Assembly: GCA_025350695.1 (NCBI GenBank)
Contig: JANXXI010000338.1
Coordinates: forward strand, 62,001-126,000
Source of the DNA: Acidobacteriota bacterium
Lineage (GTDB): Bacteria; Acidobacteriota; Terriglobia; Bryobacterales; Bryobacteraceae
Direction: 5' to 3'
DNA: 64,000 bases
The notes below the pieces were generated by a model, which did not search any database, was not told the DNA's origin, and worked only from the letters and a program-made list of their open reading frames with translations. How positions within the stretch are numbered: the first letter of the stretch is position 1; each line of letters begins with the position of its first letter. This document shows positions 1-9,705 of the stretch, in pieces. The position numbers were made by a program, and so were the translations under genes.

Positions 1-1
1 G

Positions 2-1798
2 TGGAGATCGCGAGAATTTAGCGGATACTTCAAGGACGACTACCGCTTGAAGCCAGGCGTGCTGCTGAACATCGGCGTGCGCTACGAATACTACGGCGTG
101 CCGTTTGAAGCTAATGGCAAGACGTCGACTCTTGTTGGCGGATCGCAAAGCATTTTCGGGATCTCCGGCACTACGTTTGGAGACATATTCAGTCCTGGCA
201 AAACAGCCGGCAGCTTGACGAACGTTGAACTTGGTAAGAGCTTGTTTCACGCCGACAAAAATAACTTCGCCCCGGCGGTGGGTATTAGTTGGAACTTACC
301 CAAGCGGCTGTTGCATGGTAAAACCGGGGTCTTTCGCTCGGGTTATGGCATGGGTTATGAAAGGCACTCGCTCCGTTTGGTGGATATTGTCTCCGGTGAC
401 GAGCCAGGTCTAAATACCGACGCCAGTTACCGTTCGGCCGGCATTATTACTCCATCAACCGGTGTGCTGCCGGCGCCTTTGGTAGGCAAGCCGCTGAGCA
501 CCGTTCCTCTCACAGAGCGCACACAAACCATTAAGACGTTCGATTCCGGCCTACGCCAACCCTACGTGCAAAACTGGAACGCCACTCTTGAGATTGAGAT
601 AGCCAAGGGGAGCACGCTTGATGTCCGTTACGTCGGGAGCAAGGGTACGCGCTTGTTACGCGGCACCAGCGTCAATGAAGTGAACATCGTGGAAAATGGC
701 GTGCTGGATGCATTTAGATCGCTGCAAACCGGCGGCTGCCCGGCTCTGATGAACCGCATTATTCCGAACTGTACCGGAGTGCAAAACAATTCCACCATCC
801 GAGATTTTCTGGCCAACAACAGTGTGGGTGATTTTGCAACCTGGCTCAATACCACGGCGTTCCAAACCGGAAACGTGGGAGGCCTGCTGACCCGCGCGGG
901 TCTGCCCAACAACTTCATCGTCGCCAACCCGCAATTCCTCCATGCGAATCTAATCGGCAACTTCTCCAATTCCATCTATCATTCCATGCAGGTTGAATAC
1001 GTCTACCAATTGAATTCGGGCTTCACACTGCAATCGAATCTAACTTGGTCCAAACTGTTGGGCGACGATGAGGGCGACTCGCAGGATCAAGTTAGTAACT
1101 ACCGCACGCTTCGCAACCTCCGGTTAGACCGCCGCATTCTTGATTCACATCGCGCCTATGTAATTCGCAACAGTGGCTATTGGGAACTTCCCATTGGTCC
1201 AGGAAAGAAGTTCCTTACCTCGACGACCTCCCTTGCCTCAAAGATGTTAGGTGGTTGGAGCACCGGTTTCATCCTCAACTTTTTCGCCGGCGCGCCAATG
1301 GATTTATCCACCAGTTACTACACCACCACATTCAATGACGCCGCGGGCAACACACCCGTTCCTCTCACCGCGATCAGCAAGAGCACAGGGCAAGTGACAA
1401 AAAATGGTAACGGAGTAATCTATTTTCCAGGCTGGACACAAATAGATGATCCTTCAATAAAGCTTCTGGCTACCGCCACCCAGCGCTTCAGCGTTATGCA
1501 AGCCATCGCCGATGCCTCCGGCAAAACGATCCTGGTGAATCCGCTTCCCGGTCAACTGGGTTCGCTCGCCCCTCGTTTCCTTACCGGTCCCCGCGGCTTG
1601 CGCTTCGACTTGAATCTCCGCAAGAAATTCCAGATCAGGGAAGGCATGTGGTTTGAACTGCGCGCCGATGCGCAGAATGCATCGAACACACCATACTTTG
1701 ATAATCCGACAACCGACATTAACGACCCGGACTTCGGGCGTATTACGTCGGCTTCGGGGAATCGCGTAATTGTGGTTGGGGCGCGGTTCCAGTTCTAA
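2..1798 (+). CDS. TonB-dependent receptor, C-terminal part (5' end outside window)
   Basis: The frame is open back to base 2, so the gene begins upstream of the window; the first internal TTG at 47 is not a real start. The visible ~598 residues form an outer-membrane beta-barrel of the TonB-dependent receptor family found in large numbers in Solibacter-like acidobacteria. Visible hallmarks are the strand motif NIGVRYEYYGVP near the start, the YVQNWN motif with RYVGSKGTRL after it, and the C-terminal strand ending in an aromatic residue (VIVVGARFQF), as outer-membrane barrels do. The plug and any N-terminal carboxypeptidase-regulatory domain would lie outside the window. Its substrate cannot be told. 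It converges on coaA with 18 bases between stops. Confidence 0.85.
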   Translation, partial: WRSREFSGYFKDDYRLKPGVLLNIGVRYEYYGVPFEANGKTSTLVGGSQSIFGISGTTFGDIFSPGKTAGSLTNVELGKSLFHADKNNFAPAVGISWNLPKRLLHGKTGVFRSGYGMGYERHSLRLVDIVSGDEPGLNTDASYRSAGIITPSTGVLPAPLVGKPLSTVPLTERTQTIKTFDSGLRQPYVQNWNATLEIEIAKGSTLDVRYVGSKGTRLLRGTSVNEVNIVENGVLDAFRSLQTGGCPALMNRIIPNCTGVQNNSTIRDFLANNSVGDFATWLNTTAFQTGNVGGLLTRAGLPNNFIVANPQFLHANLIGNFSNSIYHSMQVEYVYQLNSGFTLQSNLTWSKLLGDDEGDSQDQVSNYRTLRNLRLDRRILDSHRAYVIRNSGYWELPIGPGKKFLTSTTSLASKMLGGWSTGFILNFFAGAPMDLSTSYYTTTFNDAAGNTPVPLTAISKSTGQVTKNGNGVIYFPGWTQIDDPSIKLLATATQRFSVMQAIADASGKTILVNPLPGQLGSLAPRFLTGPRGLRFDLNLRKKFQIREGMWFELRADAQNASNTPYFDNPTTDINDPDFGRITSASGNRVIVVGARFQF

Positions 1799-1816
1799 AA
1801 TCAAGCCGGGCGCCGG

Positions 1817-2812
1817 TTACATCGTACGCAGTCGCACTTGCTCCACGCGATGGTCGGTTCCCTTGCGCAACACAAGCCGCGCCCGCTCGCGGGTCGGCAT
1901 TATGTTTTCCCGCAAATTCGGCCCGTTGATATCGCGCCAGATCGACTTCGCCTTATCCACCGCCTCCAGCTGGCTCAGGGCCGCATAGCGGTTAAAGTAA
2001 GAATCCGGGTTGGTAAACACGGTCTCGCGCAATTTCAAAAAACGGGACACGTACCAGCTTTCAATCAACTTTTCTTCCGCATCGATGTAAATAGAGAAAT
2101 CGAAGAAGTCACTGACGAACAGTTGAAGATCGCTTCCGAACAATTGGGTTTGACTACGAATCTTACGCGGCGGGCTGGTCTGAAGTACGTTAAGGCCCTC
2201 GACGATTAAGATGTCGGGCTGCGTCACCGTCTTTGTTTCGCCATCCAAAATGTCGTAAATCAGGTGCGAATAAACGGGTGAGACGACCTCGGCCTGTCCT
2301 CGTTTGATTTGCGCCAGGAACTTTAGAAGCGCACTGCGGTCATAACTTTCCGGAAATCCCTTGCGCTTCATCAAGCCGCGCTTTTCAAGGGCGCGGGTGG
2401 GCAGCAAGAATCCGTCCGTGGTAATCAAATCCACCTTTGGATGATCTGGCCAGCGCGATAACAACGCCTGCAGCACGCGGGCGATGGTGCTCTTGCCCAC
2501 CGCCACGGAACCGGCGATTCCGATGACATAGGGAATCTTCGCGGGCAGATGACCAAGAAATGTATCTGTCGCCTTGTTCATTGCCTGCACCGCGCTGACA
2601 TACAAATTCAACAAACGCGAAAGGGGGAGATAAATGTCGGATACTTCGTCCAGCGATAACTGTTCGTTGATGCCACGCAGCGTCACCAGGTCGCTTTCTT
2701 TTAGCGGTAAAGGCGTAAAGGCTCGCAGCCGGGACCATTCTTCCCGCGAAAAATTTAGATAGCCTATCTGCTCCGCTTCGTCCAACGCTAATTTGGTTGT
2801 GGCCGCCATCAA
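1817..2812 (-). CDS. coaA: type I pantothenate kinase
   Basis: Phosphorylates pantothenate with ATP, the first and regulated step of coenzyme A synthesis in the cytoplasm. The 331-residue product is close to the usual length of bacterial CoaA (about 316). The P-loop GSVAVGKST lies near residue 100, followed by the TTDGFLLP and KGFPESYD segments and the IVEGLNVLQ strand typical of this P-loop kinase family. The N-terminal region with [10 protein letters not shown] also fits. It stands alone, converging with the receptor gene on its 3' side; 125 bases separate its start from the divergent exported TIM-barrel gene. Confidence 0.95.
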   Translation of the reverse strand: MMAATTKLALDEAEQIGYLNFSREEWSRLRAFTPLPLKESDLVTLRGINEQLSLDEVSDIYLPLSRLLNLYVSAVQAMNKATDTFLGHLPAKIPYVIGIAGSVAVGKSTIARVLQALLSRWPDHPKVDLITTDGFLLPTRALEKRGLMKRKGFPESYDRSALLKFLAQIKRGQAEVVSPVYSHLIYDILDGETKTVTQPDILIVEGLNVLQTSPPRKIRSQTQLFGSDLQLFVSDFFDFSIYIDAEEKLIESWYVSRFLKLRETVFTNPDSYFNRYAALSQLEAVDKAKSIWRDINGPNLRENIMPTRERARLVLRKGTDHRVEQVRLRTM

Positions 2813-2937
2813 GTGGAAGCTACTATTTTAGACTGTTGGAGGTCTGGAAATGTTAATGTTTAGTGACGCGTAAAAACCCACCTCCGCCATGTTCGGAATT
2901 ATCGTTTTGTCGCTATGTTCCCAAGTAAGGAGTCTGG

Positions 2938-3903
2938 ATGTATTCAAGAAGAGATTTTTCGAAACTGGCCATCGCGGCCGCTGGCGCGAGTAACGTTTTT
3001 GGAGCCATCAATTCCAAGATCAATGGCGTCCGAATAGGAATTCAAACTTATAGCTTCCGGCAGATGCCGCTGGATGAAGCCATTAAGGCTATGGCCGAAT
3101 GCGGCATTGGCGAATGCGAAGTGTTTGCCCAACACGTGGAAACTGCCGCTGGCGCCCCCAGCGCACGTCCTGCAGGTCCCCGTCCTCCGCAACCTCCACC
3201 AGCAGCAGCCGGCGAACAAAAAGGCGGCGAACAGAAAAAGAAGGGCGGTGGCTTTCGGCCAAATCCTGAATTCCGCGAGAACACACGTAAGTGGCGCCTC
3301 AGCGTGCCGCTTGAAAAATTCACGGCAATCCGCAAGCAGTTCGACGCCGCCGGTATCGTGCCGCACGCCTACAATCTGAGCTTCCGAGAAGATTTCACGC
3401 CTGAGGAAATCGACCGTGGCTTTGAGATGGCCAAGGCTCTGGGGGTGAAGTTTATCACCGCATCGTCCACCGTCAAAGCGGCGAAACTAGTGGCTCCGTT
3501 TGCCGACAAGCATAAGATGATTGTCGCGATGCACAACCATTCAAACCTGAATGACGACAACGAATTCGCCAAACCAGAAAGCTTCGCCGCAGCCATGGCG
3601 ATGTCGAAATATTTCCGCATCAACCTGGACATCGGCCACTTCACCGCCGCCGGCTTTGACCCGATCGACTACTTGAAGCAGCACCACAAGATGATCACTA
3701 ACCTGCATCTGAAAGATCGCAAAAAGAACGACGGGCCAAATACAGTTTGGGGAGAAGGCGAGACGCAGATTAAGGAAACACTGCAGTTAATGAAGAAGGA
3801 AAAGTACCCGATCCCCGCCGATATTGAATACGAGTATCAGGGGGCTGATTCAATTGTGGAAGTAAAGAAGTGTATGGCTTATTGCCGGGCTGCTCTGGCT
3901 TAG
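2938..3903 (+). CDS. Tat-exported sugar phosphate isomerase/epimerase-like TIM-barrel protein
   Basis: The 321-residue protein opens with SRRDFSKLA followed by an alanine-rich hydrophobic stretch, a twin-arginine signal peptide. The rest is a xylose isomerase-like TIM barrel (AP endonuclease 2 / IolE-like superfamily). Likely metal-site segments are MHNHSN (near 200), NLDIGHF (near 229), LHLKDR (near 257) and DIEYEYQG near the end. A proline/lysine-rich insert at about residues 73-107 is not part of the core fold. A strong AAGGAG ribosome site precedes the ATG by five bases. Family members act on sugars or cyclitols; the substrate here is unknown. It converges on the next minus-strand gene with 12 bases between. 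Confidence 0.85.
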   Translation: MYSRRDFSKLAIAAAGASNVFGAINSKINGVRIGIQTYSFRQMPLDEAIKAMAECGIGECEVFAQHVETAAGAPSARPAGPRPPQPPPAAAGEQKGGEQKKKGGGFRPNPEFRENTRKWRLSVPLEKFTAIRKQFDAAGIVPHAYNLSFREDFTPEEIDRGFEMAKALGVKFITASSTVKAAKLVAPFADKHKMIVAMHNHSNLNDDNEFAKPESFAAAMAMSKYFRINLDIGHFTAAGFDPIDYLKQHHKMITNLHLKDRKKNDGPNTVWGEGETQIKETLQLMKKEKYPIPADIEYEYQGADSIVEVKKCMAYCRAALA

Positions 3904-3915
3904 GTTTATCGCCGA

Positions 3916-4680
3916 TTACTGAGCTGTGACATGCGAGGCGCCTTCGGGCGCCTTCAAGGCCGCCGCTTCCGCATCCACTTCAGGTATGGCATCGCGTGTG
4001 TAGTTGGAATAGTTGATGTCCAATTCCGCACGTCCCACTAAGCGCGTTTCAATAAAACTGCGAATCATCTTCGGAATAGCGATGCCATCCTGAATTACGT
4101 AATCGCGCACAAATTCTACTTTCTTCAAAAACACCGACGGGCTCTTTACTAAACGTCCACTTTCCCGGATGGGCATATACGTGGCGCTGTCGATCCACAA
4201 CTCACCCTTAAAGAGACCAACCCGTTTTTCCCGCGGCGTCAATTCGTAGAGATAGACTGGCCGGTCGCCGATATACGTCGACTTCTTGTATTTGAACTTG
4301 TAGTTCTTCTCGCTGATCGAAATGTCCGAACCTTTACCGCCACTGTCCTGTTCAAGCTGCAAGTAACGGGCAATCACTTCTTTCTTGATTGTGGTATCCC
4401 CGGTGAACGAGAGTGTATTGAAGGTGATTTTGCCCAATCTGGAGATGAACTTTAGGGCCTTCAGCTTGCCTTCTTTGTGCAACTTAGGCATCCGAGCATC
4501 AAAATTCATTTCCATTTGAAGGCCACGCAGCTTTTCGTCCTGCGCTCTAGAAGCCTCAAAATAGCGTTCTAGAATTTCCGGCCGACTGTCTCCGCCTGGT
4601 GCGTATTCTTCAGCGCGCAACTCGGGACCAACCACCAGCGATGCAGAAAGTACTAGCACGAAGTTTAAAGATTTGTTCAA
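3916..4680 (-). CDS. exported protein resembling outer-membrane lipoprotein-sorting (LolA-fold) proteins
   Basis: A 254-residue protein with a signal peptide (hydrophobic core at residues 7-18, then ELRAEE). The body is a run of beta strands with the pattern seen in LolA/DUF-type lipoprotein-sorting relatives: YLYELTPREKRVGLFKGELWID, then a strand and IRESGRLVK, and a late VEFVRDYVIQDG strand. These proteins usually bind a lipid or lipoprotein in a half-barrel in the periplasm. There is no lipobox. The assignment rests on overall pattern only, so treat the function as unproven. It is monocistronic. Confidence 0.55.
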   Translation of the reverse strand: MNKSLNFVLVLSASLVVGPELRAEEYAPGGDSRPEILERYFEASRAQDEKLRGLQMEMNFDARMPKLHKEGKLKALKFISRLGKITFNTLSFTGDTTIKKEVIARYLQLEQDSGGKGSDISISEKNYKFKYKKSTYIGDRPVYLYELTPREKRVGLFKGELWIDSATYMPIRESGRLVKSPSVFLKKVEFVRDYVIQDGIAIPKMIRSFIETRLVGRAELDINYSNYTRDAIPEVDAEAAALKAPEGASHVTAQ

Positions 4681-4847
4681 AAAATTCCTCAGCTACTTAT
4701 TAACAGAACAACAACTGTGGGGCGGCCAACGGAAGCGCATCTGGGTATTTTACCAGTTTCAGATTCACGCTATCAACACATAATGGTTTGTTCAATCATT
4801 AAAGACGTGTAGTTTTTGGATGGGGTTCCCTTAGAATAGGATGCAAG

Positions 4848-5255
4848 ATGCCTGCATATTCCCCAGCACTCACCCTTGGACTTAGACTTGAACATAGTAC
4901 CATCGTTACGGCGGACTTAGCCGTTAATTTTCTTGGACTTGACTCGGCCCGCATTCTGGGCACGCCTTTTATGATCATGCTAATGGAAATCACCTCTCGA
5001 AACTGCGTAAAGGGTCACCTGCCAGAAGGCTATGACACTGTGGGCACAGTAGTTAACGTCAAGCACGTTGCGGCTACGCCCATCGGAGCAAAAGTTCGGT
5101 TTACATCGGAGCTTATCGGTATTTCAGGGAAACGAGTGATGTTTAAGGTTGAGGCCTTTGACGAAACAGAGATGATCGGCGAAGGCGAGCATGAGCGGGC
5201 CATTATTGAAGTAGCTCGTTTCGCGCAGAGGGTATCAAAGAAACGGGACGGTTAG
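4848..5255 (+). CDS. hotdog-fold thioesterase, FlK-like
   Basis: 135 residues, the usual size of a single hotdog domain. The sequence follows the fluoroacetyl-CoA thioesterase (FlK) group: MIMLMEITS carries the conserved Glu, GTVVNVKH supplies the Thr and His, and VAATPIGAKV follows as in that family. Members hydrolyse short or unusual acyl-CoAs; nothing here indicates that fluoroacetate is the substrate. An AGGA ribosome site lies seven bases before the ATG. The comM-like gene follows 62 bases downstream in the same direction and could be co-transcribed. Confidence 0.8.
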   Translation: MPAYSPALTLGLRLEHSTIVTADLAVNFLGLDSARILGTPFMIMLMEITSRNCVKGHLPEGYDTVGTVVNVKHVAATPIGAKVRFTSELIGISGKRVMFKVEAFDETEMIGEGEHERAIIEVARFAQRVSKKRDG

Positions 5256-5317
5256 CGGTTACGGTAAACCTGAAAGAAGCGCGTGAGAACTTCCGACGTC
5301 AATCAGCACTACCCTAT

Positions 5318-6838
5318 GTGGGACTCTTTCGAACCCGTAGTGCAGCTGTATGCGGAATTGATGCGCATCTGGTAGACGTCGAAGTTGACTTGTTCAGTTC
5401 AGGCTCCGCGCGGGACTTCGTCACCGTCGGTATGCCGGATGCCTCCGTCCGCGAGAGTCGCGAGCGAATCAAGTCCGCCCTCTCCAATTCTGGCTTCGGG
5501 TACCCGGCCAAAGCCGTCACGATCAATCTTGCCCCCGCCAACCTGCGCAAAGAGGGCCCGGGGTTCGACCTGCCCATGGCGCTTGGGATTCTGGGCGCGA
5601 TGGGCGCGCTGAAACTCGCCGAACCGAGCCTCATTGTTGGCGAACTCAGCCTGGACGGAACGATCCGCGCGGTGCGTGGAGCCTTGTCCATCGCAGTCTG
5701 CGCTCGTCGAAATGGCATCAAACGGCTGATGGTGCCCCGGGCAAACGCCGCGGAAGCAGCGGTCGTGGAGGGCATTGATGTGTTTGGGGTCGAGCATATC
5801 GGCGAAGCCGTCCTGATGCTGAACCAGCCGGAAAAATTCGAACCGCAACGTCACATTCCCGTGGATTCGGTCAGCGCCGACGCCGCTTTTCCCGATTTCG
5901 CCGATGTGCGCGGCCAAGCCACCGCCAAACGAGCTCTCGAAGTCGCCGCTGCCGGTAATCATAATGTGCTGATGGTGGGTCCGCCTGGTTCTGGCAAGAC
6001 CATGCTTGCGCGGCGACTTGCCGGTATCCTGCCGCCGCTGACATTTGAAGAGGCGGTTGAATCAACCCAGGTGCATTCCGTATGCGGCGCACTGCCCGCC
6101 GGTAAGGCCCTATTGGAAGGAAGGCCGTTCCGCTCGCCGCATCACTCGGTCTCCGACGCCGGTTTGATTGGCGGAGGCAGCGGAACGGCAAGGCCCGGTG
6201 AAGTAAGCCTAGCGCACAACGGCATTCTGTTTCTGGATGAACTTCCCGAATTTTCGCGATACGTATTGGAACAACTTCGTCAACCGCTGGAGGAAGGGGC
6301 TGTGACTTTGGCGCGTTCGAACGCCAGCATGAAATTCCCTGCTCGGGTGATGCTGGTGACGGCGATGAACCCGTGCGCCTGCGGATTCTACGGTGACCCA
6401 ACACGTGAATGCCGCTGCACACCGGCGATGATTCAGCGCTACCTGGGTAAGATCAGTGGACCGTTGCTCGATCGCATTGACCTGCATATAGAGGTTCCGG
6501 CCGTACCCTTCAAAGATCTTCGTTCAAACGGACTGGCCACCAGTTCGACCGAAATGCGTGATCGCGTGTGCCGCGCGCGCGAGGTGCAACAGAAGCGAGG
6601 TTTCTATAACTCCGTGCTGCCCTCCGGTGAGTTGCGTAAGTGGTGCGCACTCGATGACGCTGGGGAAAGGACGCTTGAGATGGCGATTCGTAAACTTGGG
6701 TTATCGGCTCGGGCGCATGACCGGATTCTTCGTGTGGCCCGGACCGTGGCGGATCTGGGAGGGTCTGAAAACTTACTGGCGAAGCATGTTGCCGAGGCTG
6801 TGCAATATCGGAGCTTGGATCGCAGCTACTGGAATTAG
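5318..6838 (+). CDS. comM: YifB/ComM-family Mg chelatase-like AAA+ ATPase
   Basis: A 506-residue member of the ComM/YifB family (TIGR00368), hexameric helicases that promote branch migration during uptake and integration of DNA. The start is GTG; the N-terminal LonC-like domain (about 1-190) contains VGMPDASVRESRER and NLAPANLRKEG. Walker A is GPPGSGKTMLARR (near 220), Walker B is GILFLDELPEF (near 305), and the cysteine cluster MNPCACGFYGD with CRCTP follows. The C-terminal Mg-chelatase domain ends with AEAVQYRSLDR. The gene appears complete and of normal length. Confidence 0.93.
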   Translation: MGLFRTRSAAVCGIDAHLVDVEVDLFSSGSARDFVTVGMPDASVRESRERIKSALSNSGFGYPAKAVTINLAPANLRKEGPGFDLPMALGILGAMGALKLAEPSLIVGELSLDGTIRAVRGALSIAVCARRNGIKRLMVPRANAAEAAVVEGIDVFGVEHIGEAVLMLNQPEKFEPQRHIPVDSVSADAAFPDFADVRGQATAKRALEVAAAGNHNVLMVGPPGSGKTMLARRLAGILPPLTFEEAVESTQVHSVCGALPAGKALLEGRPFRSPHHSVSDAGLIGGGSGTARPGEVSLAHNGILFLDELPEFSRYVLEQLRQPLEEGAVTLARSNASMKFPARVMLVTAMNPCACGFYGDPTRECRCTPAMIQRYLGKISGPLLDRIDLHIEVPAVPFKDLRSNGLATSSTEMRDRVCRAREVQQKRGFYNSVLPSGELRKWCALDDAGERTLEMAIRKLGLSARAHDRILRVARTVADLGGSENLLAKHVAEAVQYRSLDRSYWN

Positions 6839-7040
6839 TGTGGGCTACAAACTGAAACCGGCGCGACATGCCTACCGCGTGCCTACCTATCAATCGCACC
6901 TCGATGCCGCCGTGCACCTTTGGCCTAAGTGCTTCCACATTTTTCAAATTAATGAGGTGCTTCAGGCTCGCCCGGGAAAACGTTGCCGAATCCAAGCGGC
7001 GGCCACAAATAGGGGAAAATATTGAAACCGCTGGACCACT

Positions 7041-8072
7041 TCATGAAGGGCGGTGATCCGTGGTGACGAATGGCATTTTGCGGCGATTTTGTAGGAATGA
7101 GGCGATGATGGAAACAGTAATCAGCCCCCCAATGATTCCCAGCGACCAGCCAATGGGAAACTTACCGCCAAAGGCATCGTTAAGCCAAACCATCTTTAAG
7201 CCCACGAACACCAACACAAACGCCAAGCCGTACTTCAGCAAGGAGAATTGTTCCACTGCGTTCGCCAATAAGAAGTAGAGGCTCCGTAGACCCAAAATTG
7301 CGAAGACGTTTGAGGTGAAAACGATCAACGGTTCCTTTGTAATTGCGAAGATCGCGGGAACTGAATCGATGGCGAAGACAATGTCGCTGATCTCTACAAC
7401 CAGCAGGGTGAGTAACAAAGGCGTGGCATGTAGAACACGGTCGATTGTCACAAAGAAGCGAGGACCGTGAAGATCCGCCGACACCGGCATAAACCGGCGC
7501 AGTAAGCGGACCAGCGGATTCTTATGTGGTTCAACCGGTTTATCTGGGGCGAATAACATTTTAAGTCCGGTAAGAATCAGAAAACCCCCGAAGACGAAAA
7601 TCACCCAATGATATTGCAGCAGTACTGACCCCAAGGCGATAAAGATAGACCGGAAAACAAGGGCCCCAAGGATGCCGTAAAATAGCACTCGATGCTGGTA
7701 AATGGCGGGTATTCCGAAGAAAGTGAACACAACGACAAAGACGAATAGATTATCCAGAGAGAGGGTCTTTTCAATTACGTATCCTGTTAAAAACTCCAGC
7801 CCCACCTGTTGCGCCGCGCCTTGCGGATCGAAGCCGGGAATGGCGAGCAACCTGGGGTCATGGGCAAATTTCCAAGCTGCATACTGAAAAAATCCGAAGT
7901 TGAACGTCAGCGCCATCAAGACCCATACTGCGCTCCAAACCGAAGCCTCTCGGAAGGAAACGCCATGCGCCTTGCGGTGAAACACCCCAAGATCGAGCGA
8001 CAGCACCAATAACACGAATGCAGTGAAGGCAAGATAAAACCACCAATATTCAGTAAGTGGAAAGTAAGTCAT
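7041..8072 (-). CDS. TerC/Alx-family integral membrane protein
   Basis: A 343-residue polytopic membrane protein of the TerC family, which in other bacteria exports metal ions such as manganese or is linked to tellurite and alkaline stress. Family marks are DLGVFHRKAHGVSFREA near residue 27, TGYVIEKTLSLDNLFVF near 95, and VEISDIVFAIDSVPAIFAI near 225 with its acidic residues within the membrane. About eight or nine hydrophobic segments are visible. Its start overlaps the stop of the preceding small membrane protein gene by four bases (ATGA), so the two are translationally coupled. Confidence 0.92.
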   Translation of the reverse strand: MTYFPLTEYWWFYLAFTAFVLLVLSLDLGVFHRKAHGVSFREASVWSAVWVLMALTFNFGFFQYAAWKFAHDPRLLAIPGFDPQGAAQQVGLEFLTGYVIEKTLSLDNLFVFVVVFTFFGIPAIYQHRVLFYGILGALVFRSIFIALGSVLLQYHWVIFVFGGFLILTGLKMLFAPDKPVEPHKNPLVRLLRRFMPVSADLHGPRFFVTIDRVLHATPLLLTLLVVEISDIVFAIDSVPAIFAITKEPLIVFTSNVFAILGLRSLYFLLANAVEQFSLLKYGLAFVLVFVGLKMVWLNDAFGGKFPIGWSLGIIGGLITVSIIASFLQNRRKMPFVTTDHRPS

Positions 8073-8254
8073 TTGGAAAGTATCCCTTTAGATTGCAGCC
8101 ATGTTTGACAGGAGCGGACAAGCTTATGATCGGAACCGAGCATCGCAACGCCTGCCGCAATCATTGGAATTCCCGGTATTATTGGGACGACTGTGCCTAT
8201 TGCGCCGGCAACAACCAGGGCGACCCCGCAAGCGTTCTTCAACTTCTTATTCAT
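8069..8254 (-). CDS. small PGPGW-type transmembrane protein
   Basis: A 61-residue protein with one or two hydrophobic stretches and the PIIPGIPMIAAG segment, matching the short PGPGW transmembrane family (Pfam PF09656-like) or the DUF454 core. Function unknown. The ATG at 8254 gives MNKKLKN; a TTG at 8266 in the same frame has a better placed GAGG ribosome site and would add four residues, so the start is uncertain. The stop overlaps the TerC-family start by four bases, making an operon of two membrane proteins; a role in envelope or ion stress is only inferred from this neighbour. Confidence 0.7.
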   Translation of the reverse strand: MNKKLKNACGVALVVAGAIGTVVPIIPGIPMIAAGVAMLGSDHKLVRSCQTWLQSKGILSK

Positions 8255-8266
8255 GGTTAGTGCCAA

Positions 8267-8684
8267 ACACTCACCTCTTCACGATAAGACGAGTTAGATA
8301 GATTGTCTAATTGATCTATTCGTTTGAAGACATCGGATTAAGCAATGGTTCATTGAGAGCGGAAATCAGAGTTGCGGGTTTGCACGCTGATCGATTCCAG
8401 AACTGGTGAGACTTAGAAAATCGACATGGCCGCATGCTACGCATTTAGCGGAAATCCCTGGGACTCAAGCAAATCAGATCAAAATCCGTTTGCGACACTC
8501 CCACTATTGCGCGCGTTGAGGCGGCCATGTTCCTAGGAAGGGGCCCGGGCTGGGGGGACAGCCACACTCCGTCGTGGAGTGAACCTGGGGTGAAGTCGGA
8601 CTCCTTCTATTCCTGATATTACGGCTAAGCTAAAAATTTGTCTAATAGATGTTTTGGAACTATTACATCGTATAAACAGATGCG
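8267..8684. other. intergenic region upstream of the PGPGW-TerC pair
   Basis: About 420 bases without a convincing gene. It must hold the promoter for the minus-strand PGPGW/TerC operon. A short GC-rich part (about 8530-8600) contains a six-base-pair hairpin CACTCC-GGAGTG at 8565-8581. No manganese (yybP-ykoY) riboswitch core could be recognised, although TerC genes often carry one. Confidence 0.5.
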
Positions 8685-9590
8685 TCAATTCACCGAAAAC
8701 AAGTTTTCCCGAGCGGCCTCCAGGATTGCCACCACAGCTGGATGCTTCAATTTCCGCTCAATAGAGATAGCGTATGTACGCTCCACGACGGAATCAATCG
8801 CGCCGACTAGTGAGACATGGTAGTGTTGGCGCGCTTCCTTTTCAATCACAGTGGGAACGGCAAACAGGCCAGCTCCTTCCTGCCCAAACGTATTCATCAT
8901 GGCGCTATCTTTGAATTCGCCGACCAGCCTGGGATGCACACCCACCGAATCAAACCATTGCTCAAGCGTGCGGCGTAAGCTTGCGCCTTCCATTGGCAAA
9001 AGAAAGGGGGCGCCATTGATTGATGCCGGAAAATTCTTGCGATATTTATTGGCTAAATCAGGTGAACCCAATACGGTAAGCGTGCATGATCCCAAGAGGT
9101 GATTGAAGGACTTAACGCGCAACATCGGCGGAATCGGGGCGTCGGAAAGAACGACGTCGAGGCGATGATCCGCCAACTGGGCCATTAACCGCTCCGGTGT
9201 GTCCTCATCACAGACGATTTGAACGGGCTGCGCCATCGACAAAGCAGGCTGGAGAATTCGCGAGGCGATCATCTTAGGCATCAAGTCAGAAATGCCGACC
9301 AGCAGGCGCAGTGGCCGGCCAAGCGGTTGACCTTTTAAAACATCCTGCAATTCCCGTCCAAGTCCAAAAATCTCCTCAGCGTAACGATAGACGACCTGCC
9401 CCACCTCTGTCATCGCCAAGCCACGGCCTTTTTTGGCAAACAGCTTTTCACCCAGAGTTTCTTCTAGCTGCTTTAGTTGACCACTAATTGTGGGCTGGGC
9501 GAGGTTTAGCTTTTCGCAGGCGCGAGCGATGCTGCCTTCCTTGGCGACGGTCCAGAAGTACAGCAGGTGATGATAGTTCAGCCACTCCAT
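8685..9590 (-). CDS. LysR-family transcriptional regulator, NhaR-like
   Basis: 301 residues from the ATG at 9590, which gives MEWLNYHHLLYFW, the N-terminal pattern of NhaR (NYNHLYYFW in E. coli). A GTG at 9605 would add five residues. The winged helix-turn-helix (about 1-62) includes the helix around QPTISGQLKQLEE and the NhaR-like KLFAKKGRGL stretch; the effector domain includes LLVGISDLMPK, the LDVVLSDAPI strand and GEFKDSAMMNTFG. NhaR regulates the sodium/proton antiporter NhaA in enterobacteria; no antiporter gene lies nearby, so the target is unknown. Confident as LysR, moderately so as NhaR-like. Confidence 0.88.
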   Translation of the reverse strand: MEWLNYHHLLYFWTVAKEGSIARACEKLNLAQPTISGQLKQLEETLGEKLFAKKGRGLAMTEVGQVVYRYAEEIFGLGRELQDVLKGQPLGRPLRLLVGISDLMPKMIASRILQPALSMAQPVQIVCDEDTPERLMAQLADHRLDVVLSDAPIPPMLRVKSFNHLLGSCTLTVLGSPDLANKYRKNFPASINGAPFLLPMEGASLRRTLEQWFDSVGVHPRLVGEFKDSAMMNTFGQEGAGLFAVPTVIEKEARQHYHVSLVGAIDSVVERTYAISIERKLKHPAVVAILEAARENLFSVN

Positions 9591-9705
9591 TGGGCCACTA
9601 TACACTGCCGTTGTCCCGCAAAGCCAAACAGCAATGAGACCTGGGAGTATATAATTTGGGAAGCAACTCGCCGAAATGGCAGTATCTCAAGGAGAGAACA
9701 TTCTA

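Noticed and set aside
628-975. Antisense frames inside the TonB receptor gene (about 95-115 codons)
   Set aside because: They lie wholly opposite a clearly coding frame and have no protein-like motif or start signals.
8267-8684. Manganese (yybP-ykoY) riboswitch before the TerC-family gene
   Set aside because: TerC genes often have one, but the conserved core sequences could not be found on the minus strand.
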